Shown: one piece after another, positions 26,389-35,239 of the stretch
How the letters are laid out: every line of letters starts with the position of its first letter
Position numbering within the stretch: the stretch's first letter is position 1
Assembly (NCBI GenBank): GCA_034675505.1
Contig: JAUCDD010000032.1
Span: 51,767 to 115,766 of the forward strand
Direction: 5' to 3'
Length of the DNA stretch: 64,000 nt
Source: Melaminivora sp034675505
GTDB lineage: Bacteria; Pseudomonadota; Gammaproteobacteria; Burkholderiales; Burkholderiaceae_C
The notes under the pieces: model-generated
The model's database searches: none
What the model was told of the DNA's origin: nothing
The model's input: only the letters and a program-made list of their open reading frames with translations
Translations under genes and position numbers: made by a program

Positions 26389-27298
26389 TTACCCGGAAAA
26401 GCCGAAGAACACGTCTTCCAGCGAGGGTTCGATGAGTTTCATGTCGTGTACGCGAGCGCCCAGGGCGCCCACAGCGGCCAGCACGGCCATCTTGCGTTCG
26501 CGCGCGCATTGCAGGCGCAGGCCAGCTTCGGTGGGCTCGGGCTGCGCGCCCGTGGCCTGGGCCAGCGCGGCGGCGACGGTGGGGCGGTCGCCTTCGGCGA
26601 TCTCCAGCTCCACGGCGAGCGGCATCTGCGTGCGCTCGCGCAGCTCCTGCACGCTGCCCACCGCCTGCAGGCGGCCAGCGGCCAGGATGGCCAGGCGGTC
26701 CACGCGCTCCTGCAGCTCGGCCAGGATGTGCGAGGTGATGATGACGGTGACACCGCCCGACTGCAGCTCGCGCAGCGTGGCGTAGAAGTCGCGGATGGCC
26801 TGCGGGTCCAGGCCGTTGGTCGGCTCGTCCAGGAACAGCACGCGCGGGCTGCCCAAGAGCGCCTGCGCAAATCCCAGGCGCTGGCGCATTCCCTTGGAGT
26901 ATTCGCGCACCGGGCGCTTGCCGGCGTGGGTCAGCCCCACGCGCTCCAGCATCTGCGGGCACTGGGCCAGCGGCGCGCCCTTCAGGCGGGCGAAGAAGTG
27001 CAGCGTCTCCAGGCCGTCCAGGTTGTCGTACAGCACCACGTTCTCGGGCAGGTAGCCCAGCTGGCGGCGCGCGGCGCGCGCGCCCCGGCCGGTGATGGAG
27101 GCGCCGGCCACGCGGATGTCGCCGGCCGTGGGCGCCAGCAGGCCCAGCATCATCTTGAACAGGGTGCTCTTGCCCGCGCCGTTGTGGCCGATCAGGCCGA
27201 GATCTCGCCCGCGGGGACATCCAGGTCCACGCCGTCCACCGCGTGCAGGGCGCCCCAGTGCTTGCTGACGCCGCGCAGGTGGATGGCCAGGGTTTCAT
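26389..27298 (-). pseudogene. nosF: NosF ABC ATPase, frame broken twice by one-base losses
   Basis: ATPase of the NosDFY maturation complex. From 27153 to 26389 the frame is intact, with YSKGMRQRLGFAQALLG (signature) and RVLFLDEPTNGLDPQ (Walker B). Upstream, the reading LAIHLRGVSKHWGALHAVDG and GLIGHNGAGKSTLFK (Walker A) is spread over two other frames. Adding one A in the run after ATG 27298 (ATGAAACC) and one base near GAGATCTCGG (about 27200) restores a 303-residue NosF of normal length. The ATG overlaps the nosD stop as ATGA (27295-27298), the same coupling seen elsewhere in the operon, which supports this start. Both losses are at or beside short homopolymers. Since all other nos genes are intact, sequencing error is the simplest explanation. 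Confidence 0.88.
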
Positions 27299-28566
27299 TG
27301 GCCGGGGAAGTGCCTGCCACGCCATTGGCTCCAGTCGTTGTGTGCGGGCCGCATGCGCGGGTGGGGGTCCACCACCGAGGGGGCCCGCAGGATGGGAAAT
27401 TGCCGGCCCACCAGGCGCAGCGCCTGCACCGCGGGGCTGGCCAGCAGCAGCTTGACGCTGGGGTAGCGCCAGGTCAGGCGGTCCACCATGTCGTTGGCCT
27501 CGTAGGGCACGTCGCCCAGGCCGTCGCCGTCGCGGTCCCAGCCGAGATAGTTGCTCCAGTGGTTGCCGCTCTTGGCGCCCCAGGTCTCGTCGCGCGCGCC
27601 CACGTAGCGCACCTGCTCGCGGTTGCCGATCAGGTCGTTGCCCTCGACCTCATTGTTCTTGGAGCCCGCCGACAGGTGCACGCCCACGGTGTTGTCCACG
27701 ATCAGGTTGCCGTTCAGCTTGATGTACTCCACGTCGTAGATGAAAAAACCCCGGCTGTTGCCGGCCACGACGTTGTTCTCGATCACCGAGTCCTGCAGCG
27801 TGCGCAGCATGATCCCGTGGTCGGAATTGCCCCAGGCGCGGTTGTTTCGCACCTCCTGGTGGCGTACCTCCATCAGGGCCAGGCCGCCGCGGTTGTAGTA
27901 GGTGTCGTTGTCCTCCCACAGGTTGTAGTAGGAGTTCATGTAGTGCGTGCCGTAGCGGCTGTGGTGCAGCTTGTTGCCCTTGAACAGGGCGTTGTGCGAG
28001 ACGTCCACGTACAGCGCGTCGCGCACGAAGCTGATCTCGTTGTTCAGGATCTTCGCGCCCTTGGTGTTGTACAGCTGCACCCCGTTGCCGCGCTGGGGCG
28101 AGGCGTATTCGCGCTTGCCGGTGATGTTGTTGTGCTCGATGAGCACGTTGTCGGCCTTTTCGATCCACAGGCCGAACAGGTTGTAGGCCAGGTCGCAGCG
28201 GCGCACCACGGCGCGGTGCGCGCCGGGGTACAGGTAGATGCCGGCGTTCTGGTCCTTCAGGCTGTCGCCCGAGTCGCGCACGATCAGGCCTTCGATGGTC
28301 ACGTCCGGCGCCGTCACGCGGATGGTGTCGCCGGTGTTGCCGCCGCTGATGGTGGGGCGGCCCACGCCGCGCAGGGTGAGCGGCTTGTCGATCAGCAGGT
28401 TGGCGCGGTAGTGGCCGCGCGCCACCTCGACCGTGTCGCCGGGCTGCGCGGCGCGCACGGCGGCGGCCAGGTCGCCCCCCGGGCGCACCGTGAGCGTTGC
28501 GGCCTGCACGGCCCCGGCGATGCACAGCGCCAGGGCCAGGCTTAAGTGTGCGACGGCGCCCTTCAT
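27295..28566 (-). CDS. nosD: NosD, periplasmic nitrous oxide reductase maturation protein
   Basis: A 423-residue exported protein with a signal peptide (about residues 1-22, LSLALALCIAGAVQA) and a right-handed beta-helix of repeated short strands, such as VTIEGLIVRDSGDSLKDQN, VLIEHNNITG, ILNNEISFVRDALYV, VRNNRAWGNSDHGIM and VIENNVVAGNSRGFFI. It ends with the NosD-type WSNYLGWDRDGDGLGDVPY. It works with NosFY in building the copper-sulfide centre of NosZ. Start ATG 28566 overlaps the nosR stop as ATGA, and its own stop overlaps the nosF start. Confidence 0.95.
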   Translation of the reverse strand: MKGAVAHLSLALALCIAGAVQAATLTVRPGGDLAAAVRAAQPGDTVEVARGHYRANLLIDKPLTLRGVGRPTISGGNTGDTIRVTAPDVTIEGLIVRDSGDSLKDQNAGIYLYPGAHRAVVRRCDLAYNLFGLWIEKADNVLIEHNNITGKREYASPQRGNGVQLYNTKGAKILNNEISFVRDALYVDVSHNALFKGNKLHHSRYGTHYMNSYYNLWEDNDTYYNRGGLALMEVRHQEVRNNRAWGNSDHGIMLRTLQDSVIENNVVAGNSRGFFIYDVEYIKLNGNLIVDNTVGVHLSAGSKNNEVEGNDLIGNREQVRYVGARDETWGAKSGNHWSNYLGWDRDGDGLGDVPYEANDMVDRLTWRYPSVKLLLASPAVQALRLVGRQFPILRAPSVVDPHPRMRPAHNDWSQWRGRHFPGQ

Positions 28567-31184
28567 AGGATCAGCAGCCCTAGCGCCTTGAGCGCGAGGA
28601 ACAGCGCCGCGCCGATCATCAGGTTCTTGAAGCCCACGTAGCTGATCATGTCGAACACGCCCGAGACGCGGTACTGGTCGCGCCACCACGGGCCGTCCTT
28701 GACGTAGCGGCGCCCCGACAGGCGGATCAGCACCTCATAGACGCTCCAGCCGAACCACCAGCCGATGATGGCGCCCGAGGACAGGTGCCCCAGGGCCGCC
28801 AGCATCCAGGCCACGGTGGCCGCCACCGCCAGCGACAGGCCGGCGATCTGCAGCGCGCGCTGGCTGTGCCAGCCTTCCGCGCTCCAGGGCCACAGGTGGT
28901 CGCGCAGCTCCAGCATCACCCACTGAATGAAGCCCACGTCATGCTTGTGCGCCGGCAGCGCCGGGTCGGTCGGCATGCGCGGGTCCACGCCGCCGCGCGC
29001 CTTGGGCAGGATCTGGTCCTCCACCTTGGCCGGGTAGATGGGGATGAAATAGCCGTTCTTGCCGATGGGCGTGATCTCCAGGCCGTCCTTCTCGCGGCGC
29101 TTGCGCTCCTTGGCCAGGGGCGGGCAGCCCTTGGTGTCGGTGTACAGGATCATGCAATCCAGGCAGTGCAGGCACTCGCGGTGGTCGATGCGGCCATCCT
29201 CGTCGATGGCCTGCGCGCCGCAGCCGGTGGCGCAGGCCTTGCAGCTGTTGCAGTCCTGCTTGCGCTTGAGGCCAAACCAGCGGAACGTGCTGGGCATGGC
29301 CAGCGACGCGCCCAGCGGGCACAGGTATTTGCAGAACGGCCGCTCGATGAAGATCGAGATGCCCAGCAGCACGGCGACGAACAGGCTGTAGGGCCAGGCG
29401 CGGTTCGTCACGCCCACCAGGAAGGTGGTCTTGAACGGTTCGACCTCGGACAGCTTCTCGGCCAGGCCCATGGAGAACATGGACACCGTGAGCAGCCCGA
29501 AGAAGATGGCGTACTTGAGCCACTTGAACACGTCGTGCCATTTCTGCGGCAGCTTGGTCTGGAAGCGCTTCAGGCCGGCAAAGCGCGCGATCTTGTAGAT
29601 CGCCTCCTGCAGCGAGCCGAACGGGCACATCCAGCCGCAAAACAGCCCGCGCCCGAACAGGAACACGGTGACGATGATGAAGATCCAGAACAGGAAGATG
29701 AACGGGTCGGACAGGAACAGCGACCACTTCCACTGGAACAGCAGCGCGTGGAACCAGGTCAGCACCTGCGTGATGGACGGCTGCGCCATCAGCCCGAAGC
29801 CGACGATGAACACGCTGATCGCCCAGAAGGTGTACTTGAAGCCGTTCACCGGCCACTTGTTCTTGTGCGTGGACAGGCGCGTCAGCCGCTCGCGCAGCGC
29901 ATACACCACCGCCACGGCGACCAGCAGCAGCGCAAACGCCGCGATCTGCCAGGCCTGGTTCTTCCAGATGCGCACCCAGGGCGCGTCGGGCTCGACCACC
30001 TTCGGGCGGCCGCCCTCCAGCACGCTGGCCGGCAGCCAGTACTTGGACTCGAACACGGCGAAGCTGCGGTGCCCCGTGGCGCGGTCCACGCGGTTGCCCA
30101 GGAAGGCGAACTTCCACGGGTACGCGGCCGAGAACGAGGGCGAGCGGATGATGAAGATGCCCGATTCGGTGTAGCGGGGCGCGCCCGCGGCCTCCAGGCC
30201 GTACAGGTTCACGAAGTCCAGGTCGCGGAAGGTGAACGAGTCCGCGCCCTGCTTGACCTGCACGCGGTCGAAGATGCCGCCGCGCACGAAGCCCGAGCCC
30301 TTGAACGACTCGGCGCCTGCCGTCTTGATGACGAACAGCGCGCTCTCGCCTTCCTTCAGGCTGGCGTGCAGGCGCTCGTAGCCGTTCTTGCCCAGCAGGC
30401 TGCGGCCGATGTCGGGCTGGTTCAGGTCGCCGAACCACAGCTCGATGAACGGCTCGGGCCCGCGCGGCAGGCCCACCTGCTCGGGCTTGACGAGCAGCGG
30501 CTGCACCGCGCCCATCTTCGCCAGCTGCGCCCAGTCGTAGCCCTGGCCGGTGGCGATGAAGCGCGCCGGCTCGCGCACCGTGGGCGCAATGATGCCGGTC
30601 TGGCGCGCCACGGCCGCGCCCGAGGCCATGACGACCTGGTTTTGCGCCACCACGGTGACGGTGGCGCCGGAGATGGCATCGACGCCCAGCACGTTCTCGT
30701 CGGGCCGCGACGGGCCGACCTCGATGGTGTCGGTGACCGACTTGCCGACGTACTGGTTGTTGAAATTGATGAGGGCCGACTCGGGGATGCCCAGCAGCAG
30801 GATGGGCTCGGAGTGCTTGAGCACCTTGATGCCGACGAAGTGCCCGCCCTTGTCCATGCCGATCAGCGTGACCACCGGCTTGCCGGAATACGCCGGCGTG
30901 TCGGTGATGTCGGTGGACAGCATGACGTAGCCCAGCAGCTGGTCCTTGCCGTCATACGCCTCGACATACGGCGGCTGCCCCTTGCGCTGCGAAAACCGCT
31001 GCGCGCCCGGGTACACCTCGGCGCAGGGCAGCAGCGCGCACATGTCCGGGGCGGTAGCCAGGTTGGCCGGCAACTCTGCCTCGTACGCCCCCGCCTGCGC
31101 ACGCGGCGCCAGCGCCGCAAGAAACGCCAGCAGCAAGGCAAGAAAAAAAAGCTGGAATCCGCGAACCGAGGGGGTGCATCGCAC
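28563..31184 (-). CDS. nosR: NosR, membrane flavoprotein for nitrous oxide respiration
   Basis: A 873-residue inner-membrane electron-transfer protein needed for nosZ expression and activity. It has a signal helix, then a periplasmic FMN domain with a flavinylation site in GVDAISGATVTVV (about 168-179). About six membrane helices follow, with two CxxxCP motifs (FCGWMCPFG and FCKYLCPLG) and a cytoplasmic ferredoxin region (CNSCKACATGC and CLHCLDC). The encoded start is GTG 31184. An ATG at 31190 lies in another frame and would be in phase if the eight-T run at the signal helix had seven T. The neighbouring nosX/apbE product is the expected FMN transferase. A dispersed repeat begins three bases upstream. 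Confidence 0.95.
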   Translation of the reverse strand: MRCTPSVRGFQLFFLALLLAFLAALAPRAQAGAYEAELPANLATAPDMCALLPCAEVYPGAQRFSQRKGQPPYVEAYDGKDQLLGYVMLSTDITDTPAYSGKPVVTLIGMDKGGHFVGIKVLKHSEPILLLGIPESALINFNNQYVGKSVTDTIEVGPSRPDENVLGVDAISGATVTVVAQNQVVMASGAAVARQTGIIAPTVREPARFIATGQGYDWAQLAKMGAVQPLLVKPEQVGLPRGPEPFIELWFGDLNQPDIGRSLLGKNGYERLHASLKEGESALFVIKTAGAESFKGSGFVRGGIFDRVQVKQGADSFTFRDLDFVNLYGLEAAGAPRYTESGIFIIRSPSFSAAYPWKFAFLGNRVDRATGHRSFAVFESKYWLPASVLEGGRPKVVEPDAPWVRIWKNQAWQIAAFALLLVAVAVVYALRERLTRLSTHKNKWPVNGFKYTFWAISVFIVGFGLMAQPSITQVLTWFHALLFQWKWSLFLSDPFIFLFWIFIIVTVFLFGRGLFCGWMCPFGSLQEAIYKIARFAGLKRFQTKLPQKWHDVFKWLKYAIFFGLLTVSMFSMGLAEKLSEVEPFKTTFLVGVTNRAWPYSLFVAVLLGISIFIERPFCKYLCPLGASLAMPSTFRWFGLKRKQDCNSCKACATGCGAQAIDEDGRIDHRECLHCLDCMILYTDTKGCPPLAKERKRREKDGLEITPIGKNGYFIPIYPAKVEDQILPKARGGVDPRMPTDPALPAHKHDVGFIQWVMLELRDHLWPWSAEGWHSQRALQIAGLSLAVAATVAWMLAALGHLSSGAIIGWWFGWSVYEVLIRLSGRRYVKDGPWWRDQYRVSGVFDMISYVGFKNLMIGAALFLALKALGLLIL

Positions 31185-31186
31185 TA

Positions 31187-31248
31187 TTCATTTGATAGCT
31201 GCCAGCCCTTGACTGGCGCCGGCAACAAGCCGATTGGACCAAAAATCG
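31187..31248 (+). repeat. Dispersed ~60-bp intergenic repeat, copy 4
   Basis: ATTCATTTGATAGCTGCCAG, then GACTGGCGCCGGCAACAAGC and CCAAAAATC. It lies directly upstream of the nosR start, so the nosR leader is inside it. Confidence 0.7.
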
Positions 31249-31381
31249 CTGCCCAGGGCGCGCCCGCAGCAAGGCGCGCGCCCCAAGCCAGCAGACACCG
31301 CGGATCTGGCTCTGCCAGTCCGCCAGTGTCGTCCCCCTTCCCAGTGCGCAGCGCGCCAGAGAGGGGCTGAGGGCCGCGGCT

Positions 31382-31437
31382 CCAAGCCTGCCTGCGCAGG
31401 CTTGGACGTGCCCGAAGAGCGGCTGCCTCTGGCAGCC
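31382..31437. other. Two adjacent stem-loops between nosR and nosZ
   Basis: CCAAGCCTG (31382-31390) pairs with CAGGCTTGG (31397-31405), and GGCTGCC (31421-31427) pairs with GGCAGCC (31431-31437). They lie 43-98 bases past the nosZ stop. There is no T-run, so this is not a classical terminator. RNA stability, processing or a Rho-dependent end are possibilities. Apart from this and the repeat, nothing else was seen in 31249-31479. Confidence 0.5.
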
Positions 31438-31479
31438 AGCACCGAGGCGCGCCAGCGCCCCAGGGGGATGTACCGAATG

Positions 31480-33411
31480 TCAGGGCTCGACGATCATGCG
31501 GGTGCGCATCTCCAGGTGCAGCGCGTGGCAGAACGTGGAGCAGTAGGCCCAGAACACGCCCGGCTTGTCGGCGATGAAGCTCACCGACTTGGTCTCCAGC
31601 GGGTTGATCAGGAACTGCACGTTGTAGTTGGGGATGGCAAAGCCGTGCGTCAGGTCCTCGATCTTGTCCAGGTTGGTCAGGATCAGCGTGACCTCGTCGC
31701 CTTTCTTCAGCGTGAACTCGCGCAGGCTGAAGGCCGGCGCCTGCGAGGTGATCTTCACCGTGACCTTCTTGCCGTTGCGGAACACCCCGGATTCCTTGGG
31801 GTCCTTGATGGCCAGCGGCGACTCGTCCAGGTCATAGACCTGCTTGGTCTTGATGATGTCGCGCTTGAAGATGATGAAGTCGTGCGGCTCGCCGCGCACC
31901 GGGTGGTCGGCCAGCAGCACCATCTTCTCGCCGCTGATGTCGATCAGCTGCTCGTTCTCGGGGTGCAGCGGGCCCACGGGCAGGAAGCGGTCCTTGGAGA
32001 ACTTGCAGCCCACCGCCAGGTACTTGCCGTCGGCCGCGCGCGTCTCGGACTGCGAGGCGTTGATGTGGCCGGGCTGGTAGTGCACGTCGATACGGTCGAT
32101 GACGTACTTGGCGTTCTTGTCGCCCTTGTGGAAGGCAATCGCCTTTTCCACGTTCCACTTGACGATCTGGCTATCGAGGAACAGCGTGGTGTAGGCATTG
32201 CCGCGGCCGTCGAAGGCCGTGTGCAGCGGCCCCAGGCCCACTTCGACCTCGGCGACGATGGCGTCGTCGATCTTCTCCAGCTTGCCGTCGAACCAGTCCA
32301 GCACCTTGGCCAGCTCGATGGTGGTGGTGGTGGGCGAGAGCTTGCCGGCGCAGATGAAGTACTTGGCGTCGGGCGAGGCGTTCACGCCGTGCGGGTTCTT
32401 GGGAACACTCACGTAGCCGGTCAGCGCCGTCTTGGGGTCCTTGTTGGACTCGCGCGTGCCGTCCACCACGGGCACCTTGGACGTGCCGATGGTCTTGAAC
32501 TTGCCCGCCTTGACGGCTTCCTCGATGCGGGCGATGTTGAAGAACAGGCAGGCATCGCGCTCGGCGGACATCATGTCCTCGTAGTGGATGCCGTTCTCGA
32601 CGTTGTACTGGTTGGTGGCGGCCAGCTTGCCGTCGTACGACGTGGCCACCAGGTCGCAGTTGCCGTCGATCAGCACCTGCCAGCGCACTTCCATGCTCTC
32701 GGCGTCCACGCAGCTGAAGATGGAGCGGTATTTCTCGGGGTTGTTCACGTCCTGGCCGTTGTTGGGCAGGGGAATGCCGAACTCGCCGCCGCAGAACACG
32801 CGCGTGGTGTAGTTGATGGCCGGGTCCACCGGGTCGGCCTTGTCCGGGAAGATGCCGTGGAAGCCCTGCACGTTGGGCAGCTCGGTGATCTTGTCGCAGA
32901 CGAAATAGTCCAGGCGGATGCGGGCGATGCGGCTGTTGATCTTGTCGTTGATCCAGGCGTAGCGGCCGTCGTAGTTGCCGTCCTTGTACGAAGCGTGCGT
33001 GTGGTGCGTGTCCGCCACCGTGTAGCGCAGGTGGCCATCGGGCTTGGTGCCCATGACGGCCTTGGATTCGTTGGTGATGCCCCAGCCCACCAGCGCGTCG
33101 GGCACGAAGCAGGGGATGCGGTGGATCTCGCGCCCCGAGGGCAGGCCCAGCACGCGCATGTCGCCGTTGTGCCCGCCGCTCCACAGGCCGTAGTAGGTGT
33201 CGAGCTCGCCCGGCTTCAGGTGCACGCTGGCGCCGGCGTGGCTGGCGGCCGGCGTGGCCGGTGCGGGCGCGGCGGCGGCAGGGGCGGCCGCGGGCTTGTC
33301 GTTGCACGCGGCGACTCCCGCCGTCAGGCCGGCCAGCGCGGCGGTGTTCAGGAAGCGGCGACGGCCCAGGCCGGTGGCTTCCTTGGTCAAGCTCTCTGTC
33401 TTGTCGCTCAT
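31480..33411 (-). CDS. nosZ: Nitrous oxide reductase, clade I (Tat-exported)
   Basis: Periplasmic multicopper enzyme reducing N2O to N2. The 643-residue protein has a Tat signal with GRRRFLN (16-22). The beta-propeller that holds CuZ includes DTHHTHASYKDG, FHGIFPDKADP and HINASQSETRAADG. The C-terminal cupredoxin has the CuA motif CSTFCHALHLEM (about 624-635). The start ATG 33411 is preceded by GAGGAA; an upstream in-frame ATG adds 36 residues without a site. A perfect FNR-type site lies 129-142 bases upstream. It is followed, after two stem-loops and a repeat, by nosR on the same strand. The order nosZ-R-D-F-Y-L is unusual only in having nosZ first. Confidence 0.97.
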   Translation of the reverse strand: MSDKTESLTKEATGLGRRRFLNTAALAGLTAGVAACNDKPAAAPAAAAPAPATPAASHAGASVHLKPGELDTYYGLWSGGHNGDMRVLGLPSGREIHRIPCFVPDALVGWGITNESKAVMGTKPDGHLRYTVADTHHTHASYKDGNYDGRYAWINDKINSRIARIRLDYFVCDKITELPNVQGFHGIFPDKADPVDPAINYTTRVFCGGEFGIPLPNNGQDVNNPEKYRSIFSCVDAESMEVRWQVLIDGNCDLVATSYDGKLAATNQYNVENGIHYEDMMSAERDACLFFNIARIEEAVKAGKFKTIGTSKVPVVDGTRESNKDPKTALTGYVSVPKNPHGVNASPDAKYFICAGKLSPTTTTIELAKVLDWFDGKLEKIDDAIVAEVEVGLGPLHTAFDGRGNAYTTLFLDSQIVKWNVEKAIAFHKGDKNAKYVIDRIDVHYQPGHINASQSETRAADGKYLAVGCKFSKDRFLPVGPLHPENEQLIDISGEKMVLLADHPVRGEPHDFIIFKRDIIKTKQVYDLDESPLAIKDPKESGVFRNGKKVTVKITSQAPAFSLREFTLKKGDEVTLILTNLDKIEDLTHGFAIPNYNVQFLINPLETKSVSFIADKPGVFWAYCSTFCHALHLEMRTRMIVEP

Positions 33412-33539
33412 GGTTTCCTCGATGTGGAATGAACTGCGTGGGGGAATCGGTGCCGTGGCATTCGGTGGCGTGGCTGCGGGAGAGGCGCGCCGCCGGGTAG
33501 GGCTGGGGCAAATATTCACACTGAATGTTTCTTTTTGAA

Positions 33540-33553
33540 TTGATATGCATCAA
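33540..33553. promoter_or_regulatory. FNR/Anr/Dnr box in the nosZ-cytochrome c divergent region
   Basis: TTGATATGCATCAA matches the FNR-family consensus TTGATnnnnATCAA exactly. It lies 129 bases before the nosZ ATG and 123 before the cytochrome ATG. It probably activates one or both under low oxygen or NO. Confidence 0.85.
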
Positions 33554-33675
33554 CAAAAAGATTGGCAAAACTCCCACACTGCGACGCCGTGGGCCGCGCA
33601 TGATCGAGGCCCCGTGCAACATGCGGCCTGGCCGCGCTTGCCGGTTTCCCATTCCATCGAAAGAAAGAGGCTTCC

Positions 33676-34152
33676 ATGTACAAAAAGACATCTCTCGCCG
33701 TCGCCCTGGCCTGCTCGGCCGTGCTGCTTGCCGCCTGCGGCAAGAACGACGCGCCGACGCCCACCGCGCCCCCGCCGATCAGCCAGGCGCCTGCCGCGGC
33801 ACCCGCACCCGCTGCCGAGCCCGCTGCATCGGCAGCCCCGGCAGCCCCTGCCGCTGCCGATGCTTCCGCCGCCGGCGCCGCCGCGCCCGTGGCCAACGTG
33901 GATGCGGGCAGGAGTGTCTACGGCAAGACCTGCGCCCTGTGCCACGCCGCCGGGGTCGCCGGCGCGCCCAAGCCGGGCGACAAGGACGACTGGGGCCCGC
34001 GCATCGCCCAGGGCAAGGACACGCTGTACAAGCACGCCATCGAGGGCTTTACCGGCAGCAAGGGCGTGATGCCGGCCAAGGGCGGCTCCACCGCGCTGTC
34101 GGATGACGAAGTCAAGTCGGCCGTGGATTACATGGTCAGCCTGTCCAGCTGA
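33676..34152 (+). CDS. Lipoprotein c-type cytochrome divergent from nosZ
   Basis: A 158-residue electron carrier. The signal ends in LLAAC (Cys21), a lipobox, so it is membrane-anchored facing the periplasm. A long Ala/Pro linker (about 25-75) leads to a c5-type haem domain with CALCH (86-90), KPGDKDDWGPRIAQGKDTL and Met132 in GVMPAKGG as likely axial ligand. The position between the FNR site and nosX suggests that it feeds electrons to NosZ, alone or with NosR, but this is inference; other cytochrome c5 proteins serve different oxidases. The gene starts 123 bases after the FNR site and is followed 17 bases on by nosX/apbE. Confidence 0.92.
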   Translation: MYKKTSLAVALACSAVLLAACGKNDAPTPTAPPPISQAPAAAPAPAAEPAASAAPAAPAAADASAAGAAAPVANVDAGRSVYGKTCALCHAAGVAGAPKPGDKDDWGPRIAQGKDTLYKHAIEGFTGSKGVMPAKGGSTALSDDEVKSAVDYMVSLSS

Positions 34153-34169
34153 GGCCCGGGGCGCGCACC

Positions 34170-35216
34170 ATGAATGCTCTTGTGCCTTCCCTGTCCCGGC
34201 GCCGCCTGGCGTTCGCGCTGCCGCTGCTGGCGGGCCTGCCGCAGCTGGCGGCGGCGCAGCCTGCGGCCGCCGGCCCCCTGCTGCGGCAAAGCCGCGAGCT
34301 GATGGGCACGCGGGTGGACCTGGCCGTGGCGCTGCCGCCAGGCGCTGCCGCGCCGCAGCAGGCGCAGGCGCAGGCGGCCATGGCGCGCGCCTTTGCGGAG
34401 ATGCAGCGGCTGGAGGCCCTGATGAGCCGCTACCGCCCGGACAGCGACGTGGCGCGCGTAGCCGCTGCCGCCGGGCGCCACCCGGTGCGGGTGGCGCCGC
34501 AGGTGCTGGGCGTGCTGCGCACCGCGCAGCAACTGCACCAGGACAGCGCCGGCGCCTTCGACGCCACCGTGGGCGCGCTGGACGGCTGGCACTTCGAGGC
34601 GGGCCGGCAGTCCGTGCCGCCTGCCCACGAGGTGGCGCAGGCGCTGCGCTTGGTCGACGGGCGCGCGCTGCAACTCGATGAACGCGCCGGCACCGCCTAC
34701 CTGGCCCGCCCTGGCATGCGCCTGGACCTGGGCGGTGTCGCCAAGCTGCCCATCCTGCAGGCCGGCTTGCGCACGCTGGCCGGCGCCGGCCTGGGCGACG
34801 CCCTGGTCAACGGCGGCGGCGACGTGCTGGTGTCGGGCACCCACCATGGGCAGCCCTGGCGCGTGGGCCTGCGCGACCCGGCCATGCCGCAGCGCCTGCT
34901 GGGGGTGCTGGCCGTGCAGGGGCCGGCCGTCGTGGCTTCCTCCGGCGACTACGAGCGCGGCTTCGTGCATGGCGGGCGCCGCCTGCACCATGTGCTGGAC
35001 CCGCGCACCGGCTGGCCCACCCAGGGCGTTCACGGCGTGGCGCTGGTGGCTTCCACGGTGGAGCAGGTCAATGGCTGGGGCGCGGCGCTCATGGTCCAGG
35101 GGCCTGGCCATGCGGCTGCCTGGTCGGCTCGGCACCCCGGCGTGGACGTGCTGGTGGCCAGCGCCACCGGCGAGCGCTGGACCTCCGCCGGCATGCGCAC
35201 GCGCCTGGCGGCCTGA
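34170..35216 (+). CDS. nosX: FAD:protein FMN transferase (ApbE/NosX)
   Basis: Attaches FMN covalently to Thr of exported flavoproteins. The 348-residue protein has a Tat-like signal (LSRRRLAFALPLLAGLPQLAAA), then SRELMGTRVDLAVALPP, GALDGWHFEAGRQSVPP, LDLGGVAKLPILQAGL, ALVNGGGDVLVSG, and the C-terminal HHVLDPRTGWPTQGVHGV. The usual DPRTG and DLGGVAKG-like motifs are present (LDLGGVAKLP; the Gly-to-Leu change here is minor). It starts 17 bases after the cytochrome gene in one transcript. NosR carries an SGAT flavinylation site and is the obvious substrate, as shown for NosX in other denitrifiers. Confidence 0.93.
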   Translation: MNALVPSLSRRRLAFALPLLAGLPQLAAAQPAAAGPLLRQSRELMGTRVDLAVALPPGAAAPQQAQAQAAMARAFAEMQRLEALMSRYRPDSDVARVAAAAGRHPVRVAPQVLGVLRTAQQLHQDSAGAFDATVGALDGWHFEAGRQSVPPAHEVAQALRLVDGRALQLDERAGTAYLARPGMRLDLGGVAKLPILQAGLRTLAGAGLGDALVNGGGDVLVSGTHHGQPWRVGLRDPAMPQRLLGVLAVQGPAVVASSGDYERGFVHGGRRLHHVLDPRTGWPTQGVHGVALVASTVEQVNGWGAALMVQGPGHAAAWSARHPGVDVLVASATGERWTSAGMRTRLAA

Positions 35217-35239
35217 CCGCCGGGCGGCCGCAGGGGCCG

